Part shown: positions 44,153-52,426 of the stretch, one piece after another | Position numbering within the stretch: position 1 is the first letter of the stretch | How the letters are laid out: every line of letters starts with the position of its first letter | Source of the DNA: Promethearchaeota archaeon | GTDB taxonomy: Archaea; Asgardarchaeota; Lokiarchaeia; Sigynarchaeales; SOKP01 | Direction of reading: 5' to 3' | Length of the DNA stretch: 64,000 nt | NCBI GenBank assembly: GCA_019894875.1 | Contig: JAGXNR010000001.1 | Location: forward strand, 1-64,000 | Notes under the pieces: model-generated | Databases searched by the model: none | What the model was told of the DNA's origin: nothing | The model's input: only the letters and a program-made list of their open reading frames with translations | Position numbers and translations under genes: made by a program

Positions 44153-45409
44153 TTATTCAACCTCCAATAATCCATCCCAGAGTGTTCCATTTATTATATC
44201 TTTTGGAAGCTCTCCAGTTTCATTTAAATTAACTAACATTTTTAATTGCTTTTTTTGTTGTTCCAGGGATACCTCTCTTCCTCCTAATCCATTAATGATT
44301 GGCAATACCTTCGCTGTTTCCTCCGTATCATGTAAAGCAGCTTTAACTTCACAACTAACCGGACCTCCTGTTTGCGATCCGAATGCAGTTGCTCTATCAA
44401 TTATTCCAACAAGCTCAATTTTTTTAATCGAACTTATTATATCTTCTACGGGAAATGGTCGAAAGTGCCTTAATTTTACCATACCAACTTTATATCCTTC
44501 TTCCCTCACATCATCAACAGCTTGTTCCATTTGTAATGCTAAATCCCCATAGATTACAACACCTACTTTAGCATCATTCATTTTATATTCTTGAATTAAG
44601 CCGTTTCCATAATTTCTTCCAAAAACTTTCTCAAATTCAATAGCAACTTCTTTAATTTTTTCCTTTGCTTTTATATGGGCATTGTGAAGTTTCATCCTAA
44701 ACTCATAGTAAAACCCGGAAGGCATAATAAGATTTCCAAACATCATAGGTCTTTTAGGATCCATCCATATATGAGGCCATCCCTCTTCTCCAGGTAAGGC
44801 TGGTAAAAATGAATCAACAAGATCTTGGTCTTCGATGATAACTGGTTTTGACGTATGGGATAAAATAAAACCACCATACGCAATAAATTTTGGAAGCAAT
44901 ATCTCGTGATCTTCACATAATTTATAAGACATTAAAATTTCATCATAAATTTCCTGATGAGAGGCACAAAATGAACTCATCCATCCCGTGTCTCTTTGAC
45001 TTAATACATCAGTAAAGTCAGCCCAAATATTCCACGGAGGCGCCGGAGCGCGAGAAGCAATCGCAACAACAATCGGAAGTCTCGCTCCAGCAGCCCAGTG
45101 AATCATTTCATGGGCATAAAATATACCTTGGCCAGAGGTAGCAGTGAACGTTCTCGTCCCTGCTTTACTAGCACCTACAACCGCGGCAAAGACGCTATGC
45201 TCGGATTCAACCCTAATATATTGAGTTCCAGGCATTTCACCTTTATCTGCAAATTCAGATAATTTTTCTACAACAGTTGTTTGAGGTGTTATTGGATATG
45301 CACTGATTACCTGAACTCGTGCTGATTTCGCAGCATAAGCTGCGGCTACATTTCCTTTAATAATTTTAGTTTCTCTTTCTTGGATAAAATCCTTTTGGGC
45401 TTCAACCAT
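44153..45409 (-). CDS. porA: Pyruvate:ferredoxin oxidoreductase alpha subunit
   Basis: 418 residues. Pyrimidine-binding domain of the enzyme: KGNVAAAYAAKSARVQVISA then YPITPQTTVVEKLSEF, ESEHSVFAAVVGASKAGTRT, FTATSGQGIFYAHEMI. The C-terminal domain has VGMVKLRHFRPFPVEDI. Overlaps porD by 8 bp, implying translational coupling. Confidence 0.95.
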   Translation of the reverse strand: MVEAQKDFIQERETKIIKGNVAAAYAAKSARVQVISAYPITPQTTVVEKLSEFADKGEMPGTQYIRVESEHSVFAAVVGASKAGTRTFTATSGQGIFYAHEMIHWAAGARLPIVVAIASRAPAPPWNIWADFTDVLSQRDTGWMSSFCASHQEIYDEILMSYKLCEDHEILLPKFIAYGGFILSHTSKPVIIEDQDLVDSFLPALPGEEGWPHIWMDPKRPMMFGNLIMPSGFYYEFRMKLHNAHIKAKEKIKEVAIEFEKVFGRNYGNGLIQEYKMNDAKVGVVIYGDLALQMEQAVDDVREEGYKVGMVKLRHFRPFPVEDIISSIKKIELVGIIDRATAFGSQTGGPVSCEVKAALHDTEETAKVLPIINGLGGREVSLEQQKKQLKMLVNLNETGELPKDIINGTLWDGLLEVE

Positions 45410-45755
45410 CGTTTATTTCACTCTCTCTTATCATTTCAATTGTATTTGATGGACATTCCTTTGCGCAAATTCCGCAACCTTTGCAGTACTCAAGCTGAAT
45501 TTCAAAAGAGCCATCTTCTTTCCTTCTGATTACGCCTTCTGGACAATACATCCAACATATACCGCATTGATTACATCCTTCCTTAATTACAGGTCTAAAA
45601 GTTCTCCAATCACCTGTAGCACCTATACTCCCCTCTATTGGCAAAGATATAGGAATTGGGGGTAATTCTTCCCAATTTTTATAGTCTTGAACTTTTGGAC
45701 GCTCTTTTCTTGATTTATTAATTTTTTTCCATTTTTCTGATTTTGAATTCGACAT
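45402..45755 (-). CDS. porD: Pyruvate:ferredoxin oxidoreductase delta subunit (ferredoxin)
   Basis: 117 residues with two [4Fe-4S] motifs, CNQCGICWMYCPEG and CKGCGICAKECPS, that pass electrons from the TPP site to ferredoxin. The basic N-terminal ~35 residues are an extension. Between porG and porA in the standard gene order. Confidence 0.95.
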   Translation of the reverse strand: MSNSKSEKWKKINKSRKERPKVQDYKNWEELPPIPISLPIEGSIGATGDWRTFRPVIKEGCNQCGICWMYCPEGVIRRKEDGSFEIQLEYCKGCGICAKECPSNTIEMIRESEINDG

Positions 45756-45756
45756 T

Positions 45757-46335
45757 TTAACTCTCTCTTACAGATTCGTAAGCATCTCTAGCGACACTCA
45801 TATTTTTTTCTGCTTTATCTATTCCATATTCTTTTTTGATTACTTTTTCCATAATATTTAAATCATAATAACCGGTGACCTTACCAAAAGCCCCTAACAT
45901 AGGTATATTTAAAATAGGGCCACTAGAGTGCATGAATTCTTTTTTTATGCATATACCTGTAGCATCAACAATAAAAATCCTAATATTTTGTGGTAATCCT
46001 TCTGTATCTATTGGATCAGGGCTATTCACGATAAGTGTGACTCCATCTTTTATGGTTGCTTTAATTTTTGGTATATCTAATAGTGAGATATCAAATAATA
46101 AAAGATAATCTGGATTTACTACACTATCATAGGTTTTAATGGGTTTTTTCATTGAGATTTTTGAAAATGCTTGTATCGGTGCTCCCCTTCTTTCTGCTCC
46201 GATAATAGGGATTGCAATAGTATCAATAAAACCCTTTTCAAATGCCATCTCCGCCAAAAGTTGACTTGCGGTTATACAAGTTTGACCACCTCTACAATGC
46301 ATAGATATTTCTATAATTTTTTCATCTAAAGACAT
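45757..46335 (-). CDS. porG: Pyruvate:ferredoxin oxidoreductase gamma subunit
   Basis: 192 residues. EISMHCRGGQTCITASQLLA and GAERRGAPIQAFSKI are the gamma-subunit signatures; it binds coenzyme A in related enzymes. First gene in the operon with a good Shine-Dalgarno site. Confidence 0.95.
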   Translation of the reverse strand: MSLDEKIIEISMHCRGGQTCITASQLLAEMAFEKGFIDTIAIPIIGAERRGAPIQAFSKISMKKPIKTYDSVVNPDYLLLFDISLLDIPKIKATIKDGVTLIVNSPDPIDTEGLPQNIRIFIVDATGICIKKEFMHSSGPILNIPMLGAFGKVTGYYDLNIMEKVIKKEYGIDKAEKNMSVARDAYESVRES

Positions 46336-46346
46336 TTTTTTATCTT

Positions 46347-46352
46347 CCTCCT
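46347..46352 (-). promoter_or_regulatory. Shine-Dalgarno site of porG
   Basis: AGGAGG on the reverse strand, 11 bases before the porG ATG at 46335, one of the strongest ribosome-binding sites in the window and fitting a highly expressed metabolic operon. Confidence 0.6.
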
Positions 46353-46564
46353 ACTGTTATTCTGGAGTAAACTATACTTATTTCTTTATATCTGTAAAAA
46401 TAATGATCAATAAAAAATTTTCGAAATAAAAATATAATCTAAAGGGTTTTTATTGTAATAGATCATTCGTCCTAAATTTTAATCCAAAAGGAACAAAAAT
46501 GATGATAGTTTTATTTAATAATTAGACTAACTCTTAACTTATAGATACTTCGGAATTAGTTAAT

Positions 46565-47116
46565 ATGTCACAAGACGAATTTTCAATCAAATGTCCCGCT
46601 TGTAAGCAAGGTATTATTAAATTGAATAAAACAGTGTATGATTTACCTGATAAAGATAAAATGCTCATTTTGAAATTTGAATGTGATAAATGTAGTTTTC
46701 TTAAAAATGATATTATCCCTCTTACGACAAATTTAGACTCGGGAATAATGACACTTGAAGTTACTAATGAAGCAGATCTCAAATCAAAAATATATCGCTC
46801 TCCTATGGGGAAAATAGAAATTCCCGAGCTTGAGTTGGCGGTAGAACCAGGTCCGAGAGCAGATTTTTATTATACTAATGTGGAAGGTATATTAGTTCGT
46901 TTTGAAAATGCAGTTTCAATTTATAGGAATAGTCTTGAGGAAGATGATCAACAAATCCTTGAAATTGAGGATCTTCTTAAAGATTTGAAAGAAGCAATGA
47001 GAGGACGATTAAAATTCACACTAAAAATCACCGACACTCAAGGGGGGAGTTATATCATTCCACATGATAAATCAAAATATAAGTTTGAAAAATTTACGAA
47101 TAATGAATTAAATTAA
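46565..47116 (+). CDS. ZPR1-type zinc-finger protein
   Basis: 183 residues. One ZPR1 module: zinc finger CPACKQG ... FECDKCSFLKND, followed by the A-domain beta barrel with LDSGIMTLEV, IYRSPMGKIEIPELELAVEP, and FTLKITDTQGGSYI. In eukaryotes ZPR1 is a chaperone for elongation factor eEF1A; archaeal proteins carry a single module. It lies 61 bp before phosphofructokinase on the same strand. Confidence 0.88.
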   Translation: MSQDEFSIKCPACKQGIIKLNKTVYDLPDKDKMLILKFECDKCSFLKNDIIPLTTNLDSGIMTLEVTNEADLKSKIYRSPMGKIEIPELELAVEPGPRADFYYTNVEGILVRFENAVSIYRNSLEEDDQQILEIEDLLKDLKEAMRGRLKFTLKITDTQGGSYIIPHDKSKYKFEKFTNNELN

Positions 47117-47177
47117 ATATAAAATATGACTTTATCATAATGTTTTATTAAATCAATTCTATTATGTGTGAAAAGTG

Positions 47178-48393
47178 ATGGGAAATCAAATAAAAAGAAT
47201 TGGAATTTTAACGGGCGGCGGAGCCATGTTCAAGACTTTCCTTGACTGTCGTATACTGCCCTGGTTTGAATTCTGTTCTCTATGGAATCATGCTTAAAGC
47301 TTATGATGTAGGTGTTGAATGCGTTGGAATCCTTAAAGGATGGAAAGGATTTATAGAAAATAAGACTATTCCATTGAAAATCAGTGAACATGATGACCTA
47401 CATACTGTTGGTGGAACGATTTTATTTACAAGTAGAACTAATCCTTTTAATGGCACTGATTCAAAGGAAGAAAAGGCAAAAAAATTAGCAAAACAATTTG
47501 ATATTTTGGGCATTGATGCTCTAATTGCTATCGGTGGAGATTTAAAATAAGATATATTTTAAACTAAAGACGATACTCTTGGAGTGGCCGATACTATATA
47601 TCAACTTACTAATGCCAAAGTAGTAGGATGTCCTAAGACCATAGATAACGATTTGGCTGGAACTCATTATACATTTGGGTTCTGGAGCTCGGTACAACTA
47701 GCCTCCAACGCAATGGATAATCTTACAACTACTGCACGTTCACATCAAAGAGTCTTTATTGTTGAAATAATGGGAAGAGACGCGGGTTTTCTAACTATGT
47801 ATAGTGGAATCTCTGCTGGAGCAGATATAATTTTAATTCCTGAGACACCATTTGATCTAGAGAAAGATATAATTGACGTTTTAAAAAGTAGAGTTAATGC
47901 GGGTTATAAATATCATATTATAGCTACATCTGAAGGGGCATACCCAAATTCTGAATCATTAAATCGAGATTTTAAAACAATATCAAAGAAAACGTTAGAT
48001 AAAATGCCAAAAGATACATTTGGCAATCCTCTCTTAGCAAAATTAAATATATCTCAAATAATCGTTGACGAATTGAACTTAAGAGATGACTTAAAACAAG
48101 ACTTTCAGAGAAATGGAGTGGATTTTGAATGTCGAAGTGTAGTTCTTGGGCATACTATGCGCGCGGGAACACCAAATTCATTTGATAGGATTTTAGGGTT
48201 AAGATTTGGACTAGCAGCAATGAAGCTTGTTTTGGAGGGTGATTTTGGTAAAATGGTATCACTCAAAGGGAATAAAATTAAAACAATTTCTCTCTCAGAA
48301 GGAGTAAAAAAAAAATATATTACACCTGATAATGATAAAATGGAATTACGCGATTTACTAGTGAAAATTAGGTATTTATCAAAACAGAAATAG
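47178..48393 (+). CDS. pfkA: Phosphofructokinase, PPi-type residues, interrupted by two BHB mini-introns
   Basis: ATG 47178 begins IKRIGILTGGG, then the frame is broken at 47224-47254 and again at 47540-47569. Joining 47178-47223, 47255-47539 and 47570-48393 gives 1155 nt, a single 384-residue frame with all family motifs: GGGDCPGLNSV (13-23), GGDDTLGVADTI (109-120), PKTIDNDLAGTHYTFGF, IVEIMGRDAGFLTMYSG, ETPFDLEKD and LGHTMRAGTPNSFDRILG. The second Asp of GGDDT and Lys of PKTIDND are the residues that favour pyrophosphate over ATP in this family, so a reversible PPi-PFK is predicted. Without splicing no full-length protein can be made. Confidence 0.88.
47224..47254 (+). other. Putative BHB mini-intron 1 in pfkA mRNA (31 nt)
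   Basis: Lies inside the first Asp codon of GGGDCPG (G|AC). Layout: exon GCGG pairs with intron TCGT (two wobbles); bulges AG^C and AT^A; inner hairpin of eight pairs, CAGTCAAG (with two bulged U) and CTTGACTG, loop ACTTTC. Its length of 31 shifts the reading frame. Confidence 0.8.
47540..47569 (+). other. Putative BHB mini-intron 2 in pfkA mRNA (30 nt)
   Basis: Lies inside the first Asp codon of GGDDT. Hairpin TTTAAAATA/TATTTTAAA with loop AGATA, both bulges AG^A, middle helix GTGG/CTAA (three of four pairs), and a perfect 5-bp exon helix TATCG/CGATA outside. The insert has an in-frame TAA; removal restores GGDDTLG. Confidence 0.85.
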
Positions 48394-48418
48394 AATTAAA
48401 TTTTCCTATTTTCATTAT

Positions 48419-49663
48419 TTAACCAAAGTGTTTTTCTTCTTCCGCTTCTGAATCTATAGCATCTTGTTCTACGTCGCGACCTAACCATTTCTCACTTAAT
48501 ATTTCTTTATAATATTCATGTTGAATTATTAAATTCATGATTTCAGTTGTCCCTGTCCAAATCTCACCTAATCTTGCATCTCGTAACAACCTTTCAATAG
48601 GATACACGGTAGTATAGCCTATTCCCCCCATTATCTGCATTGCATTATTTATTACTTTCCAGCAGGCTTTTGTCGAAAACTTCTTTGATTCGGAAACTAA
48701 TCTTCTCTGTAAAGAAGCTGGAGCCCGGGCATCAATACTCTTTGCGGTATTATAAATCATCGCTCTTACAGCGTCTAATAGGGTAATGGAATCAGAAATT
48801 TTAAAACTCACTCCTTGAAAGTTCTTAATTACCTGCCCAAAAGCTTTTCTTTTGGTACTATACTTAGTAGCAATCCTAAGGCAAGCTCTAGCAAGTCCAA
48901 TAAAGCCAGATGCAGTAGTTAATCTCTCGGGAACCATCATTTGATAAAAAATCTGTCCTCCTGCTCCTTCATTAAGAATAATATTTTCCTTTGGAACTTC
49001 TACATCATTAAATCGTATACGTCCTGCACCTCCCCCACGAGTACCCAGCAATCCGAAAAGATATTCTACTTTTATATCATCATTTCTGTCAACAATAAAT
49101 AAACTTAGGGAATTACGTGAATCTACCTCTGTGTTTAGGTTTGTTTTGGCATATACTAAGAAGAAATCAGCACCTTCTGCACCTACCACGAACCTTTTTT
49201 CCCCATTTAAGATGTAGTTGTCTCCCTTCTTTTTCGCGGTACAAGTAGCCCCAAAGAAATCGGATCCTCCTCTCGGTTCAGTTAAAGCCTCTGCTGTAAA
49301 TTTAATCCCTTCACACATTGGTTTGAGATATTTCTGTTTCTGATCTTCTGTTCCAAATTTATTAAGAGCTTCCCCACAAATACTTGGTAATGAAAATAAA
49401 CATGCAAGGGAACTCCCTAATACCCCAATTTCTTCTAGAGCAATAACCTCACTCTCCCAATTTAATCCACGTCCTCCATATTTTTTAGGAAATCTTATCC
49501 CTATTAAGTTTTGCCTCGCTAATGACTTTAAATACTCTGTAGGGTATTGGATCTCATCTTTGTCTAATTTTTTTAATAGAGAGGGAGGAACTGCATTTTT
49601 TACAAACTCCCGAACCTCATCCCTAAATTTTCGATTATCTTCACTTAATAAATAGTCATACAT
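48419..49663 (-). CDS. Acyl-CoA dehydrogenase
   Basis: About 414 residues from ATG 49663, preceded by AAGGAGT at seven bases; a GTG at 49672 would overlap this site. FAD enzyme introducing a trans double bond in acyl-CoA. Motifs: AEALTEPRGGSDFFGATCTA (the first signature), GLLGTRGGGAGRIRFNDVEV, MVPERLTTASGFIGLARACL, MGGIGYTTVYPIERLLRDAR and GEIWTGTTEIMNLI. Substrate range unknown. Convergent with pfkA. Confidence 0.93.
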   Translation of the reverse strand: MYDYLLSEDNRKFRDEVREFVKNAVPPSLLKKLDKDEIQYPTEYLKSLARQNLIGIRFPKKYGGRGLNWESEVIALEEIGVLGSSLACLFSLPSICGEALNKFGTEDQKQKYLKPMCEGIKFTAEALTEPRGGSDFFGATCTAKKKGDNYILNGEKRFVVGAEGADFFLVYAKTNLNTEVDSRNSLSLFIVDRNDDIKVEYLFGLLGTRGGGAGRIRFNDVEVPKENIILNEGAGGQIFYQMMVPERLTTASGFIGLARACLRIATKYSTKRKAFGQVIKNFQGVSFKISDSITLLDAVRAMIYNTAKSIDARAPASLQRRLVSESKKFSTKACWKVINNAMQIMGGIGYTTVYPIERLLRDARLGEIWTGTTEIMNLIIQHEYYKEILSEKWLGRDVEQDAIDSEAEEEKHFG

Positions 49664-49915
49664 AATCTTCACTCCTTAAATATTAAACAAATATACTAAG
49701 GAAAGGTAATATAAAATATTTAATACATTTTCGTGAAACGCATCTTTCACGAAAATTTGATTTAAGAAAATTTTATTAAAATTCCCTATTATTCAAACTT
49801 CAAGTATAGTTCAACAATTTAATCTATATATATTAAAGATCATTATGCAAAACAGAATTAGCATTAAAAATCTTTATTTAAAAAAATTATCCCGTTTTTA
49901 TATTCCAGAGGTGAC

Positions 49916-51193
49916 TTGAAAGTTCTCATAAAATTTAAACAAACATATAAAAGTTATCCCAATGCTTTTAAAGTGCTGACTCTCGCTACTTTCATTGATA
50001 TGCTTGGATTTTTCTTATTAATTCCCTTTTATGCACTGTATATAACCGAACATTTTGGCGTAGGTATGACTCAAGTTGGATTTCTGTTCTCTCTTTTCGC
50101 AGTAGGAAATATAATTGGTGGTATGATCGGAGGGGCGTTAGCCGACAGATATGGTCGACGTTTGATGGTCTTGATTGGTTTGGTTGCAAGCGGAATAGGA
50201 AATGTATTATTAGGATTTGTCAACGATCTGAATCTCTTTTTTGTAATTTCAGCAATTTTAGGTTTGGTGAGTAATTTTGGTCGTCCAGCACGTCAGGCAA
50301 TGGTTGTTGATATCCTCCCCAAGGAAAAACAGGCAGAAGGATTTGGAATTCTACGTATAGCTTTTAATATTTCAGCAACAATCGGTCCTATTCTTGGTGG
50401 ATTTTTAGCAACCCAATCTTATATGTCTTTATTTATCACAGATGCTGCGAGTAGTATTATTACAGCTATCATTGTGTATCTCGTCATTCCGGAGACGAAA
50501 CCTGAAACACTTGATGATGAATCTGAAGAAACAGTAATGAAGAGCTTTATAGGGTACAAAGAGGTGTTAAAAGACGGAATATTTATGTTATTTATCTCTG
50601 TGTCTGCTATTATGGTATTAGTATATATGCAAATGAATAGCACTCTGTCTGTATTCTTACGGGATGTTCATGCATTTCCCGTACAATCTTTTAGCTTGTT
50701 ATTAAGTATGAATGCACTTATGGTGGTAATATTTCAATTCTGGATAGCCAAGAAGATTTCAAAATATGATCCTATGAAGATGATGGCTTTTGGGACCCTT
50801 TTTTATATGATCGGTTTTGGTATGTATGGTTTTATCGCTGAACCATATCTGTTTTTCATCGCAATGGTGATTATTACCGTGGGAGAGATGATTGTGACAC
50901 CAGTTGGACAGGTTGCGGCTGCTTCTTTTGCTCCTGAAGATAAACGAGGACGATACATGGCAATTTACAGTTTCCAATGGACTATTCCAAATCTGTTTGG
51001 GATTATAGGCGCTGGGTTAGTTATGGAGAATCTTGGACCAAACTGGGTGTGGTATTTGGCGGGGATCTTGAGTTTAATTTCAGTTATAGGATTTTGGCTA
51101 CTTAGTTTTGCCTATAAAAATCGTTTATTAAAAGAAAGGAAATCAATTAATGAAGAAGAGAAAATAACTACTCTACCTCGAATACAATCTTAA
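49916..51193 (+). CDS. Major facilitator superfamily transporter
   Basis: 425 residues with about 12 hydrophobic segments. The MFS loop 2-3 motif GGALADRYGRRLMVLIG is clear, and a second-half FAPEDKRGRYMAIYSFQW supports the drug/sugar efflux subclass. TTG 49916 is used; GAGGTGA lies only one base upstream, so the exact start is uncertain. Substrate unknown. Its last 26 bases overlap the end of the convergent gene 51168-52316. Confidence 0.88.
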   Translation: MKVLIKFKQTYKSYPNAFKVLTLATFIDMLGFFLLIPFYALYITEHFGVGMTQVGFLFSLFAVGNIIGGMIGGALADRYGRRLMVLIGLVASGIGNVLLGFVNDLNLFFVISAILGLVSNFGRPARQAMVVDILPKEKQAEGFGILRIAFNISATIGPILGGFLATQSYMSLFITDAASSIITAIIVYLVIPETKPETLDDESEETVMKSFIGYKEVLKDGIFMLFISVSAIMVLVYMQMNSTLSVFLRDVHAFPVQSFSLLLSMNALMVVIFQFWIAKKISKYDPMKMMAFGTLFYMIGFGMYGFIAEPYLFFIAMVIITVGEMIVTPVGQVAAASFAPEDKRGRYMAIYSFQWTIPNLFGIIGAGLVMENLGPNWVWYLAGILSLISVIGFWLLSFAYKNRLLKERKSINEEEKITTLPRIQS

Positions 51194-52316
51194 TATATTC
51201 ATATTTAGAATTAAGTAATTTCAGAACATTTTGAGTAAATGATCTTAAATTTATAACATGCTTAGGTTTTTCATCTCTTTGTTCAATTATGAATTCATGT
51301 AACATATTTCTGGTTGCTTCTGGACCATTTTTCTCAAGATATTTTTGCCAATTAATCGAGGATCTACAGATTCTTTCTAATGCTTCATCAGGATAATTAT
51401 TTTTGTTAAAAATTTTATCATGATACTTATTTAAAACAATACTAATCCGATCTATATGATCAGCAATGCCTTCGGAATATCGACAAAAACTAATTATATT
51501 TGATGTAATCCTAGAGCTTCTAGTATTTGTGGTAGCTTCAAAAGATTCCCAGACATTATTCCACTCATCCGTATGATTCTTATTTAATTCATTACTATAA
51601 AGAACCACATTGATTAAATCATTGAGATCAACATCAAATCCTCTTTTTAGTTTTTTAATGAAAATTTCTCTAAGGTTCGTTCCCTCGAAGTAATTTTCAT
51701 TCACAAAATCAAGTAAGTTGTTAAGGTTATCCGCTGTACACACAGCTTCATGTAGTACTTCACTTGTATTGGTATCAAACCATTCTAGAATTTTTTCCCA
51801 TTGATTTGCTTCTTTATTTTTTACCCAGTCCATTTGTTTTAAAGCCTGGTCTAGCAAGCTCACTTGAAACGTAAAAAAGTTAATTGAACCAGTAAAGCGT
51901 TTTCTCCTCCAATCGCTAGTTGTATATTTCCCTAGATATAATTTCATAGCACCTCGTACTAATGATTTTTTACCGTTTTTCAAAGCAATATTGGCATCCT
52001 CATAGTAGAAGGAACTTATATTTTCAGAGCATTCAACGATATAGTTCAAAACTTTTCTAACTTCTGCTGCTACGATATCTGAAGGGATTTCCCCATCTGA
52101 GGGGTATATTAGGGCTTCACCTTCTAAAAATGTGTTAAACAATTCAAAATCATCATCTGGAATTATATAAGAAGAAGTTTTAAACAATTGCTTGCTAAAT
52201 CTGTAATGCATATAACCATTATCGTCAATTCTAGTTTTATGATCAATAGGGGATACATCTCTAAGTTTATCACCTTCTTGAATAGTATCTGCTTTTAAAT
52301 CCCAAATCCCTTCCAT
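51168..52316 (-). CDS. Unknown protein, tandem paralog A
   Basis: 382 residues, soluble. Shares blocks with the neighbour at 52427: IWDLKADTIQEGDKLRDVSP, YPSDGEIPSDIVAAEVR, LYLGKYTTSDWRRKRFTGSI, LKRGFDVDLNDLINVVLYSN, and NTRSSRITSNIISFCRYSEG. The C-terminus (NVLKLLNSKYEYIKIVFEVE) resembles the paralog's end. Helix-rich; no recognised domain or catalytic motif. Possibly lineage-specific. Confidence 0.65.
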   Translation of the reverse strand: MEGIWDLKADTIQEGDKLRDVSPIDHKTRIDDNGYMHYRFSKQLFKTSSYIIPDDDFELFNTFLEGEALIYPSDGEIPSDIVAAEVRKVLNYIVECSENISSFYYEDANIALKNGKKSLVRGAMKLYLGKYTTSDWRRKRFTGSINFFTFQVSLLDQALKQMDWVKNKEANQWEKILEWFDTNTSEVLHEAVCTADNLNNLLDFVNENYFEGTNLREIFIKKLKRGFDVDLNDLINVVLYSNELNKNHTDEWNNVWESFEATTNTRSSRITSNIISFCRYSEGIADHIDRISIVLNKYHDKIFNKNNYPDEALERICRSSINWQKYLEKNGPEATRNMLHEFIIEQRDEKPKHVINLRSFTQNVLKLLNSKYEYIKIVFEVE

Positions 52317-52426
52317 TTACCAACAACTAACTAGATGTGCAACAATGATTATTTTATTAAATATATATTTCTCTTAAAACAATTCGATTATTTTATGCTA
52401 AGAATATTTTATTAAATAAGGAAATC

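Noticed and set aside
47178..48393. pfkA lesions as sequencing errors or programmed translational bypass
   Set aside because: Errors do not create structured 30-31-nt insertions twice. Ribosome bypass remains formally possible, but the bulge-helix-bulge geometry and the matching tRNA-Val intron favour RNA splicing.
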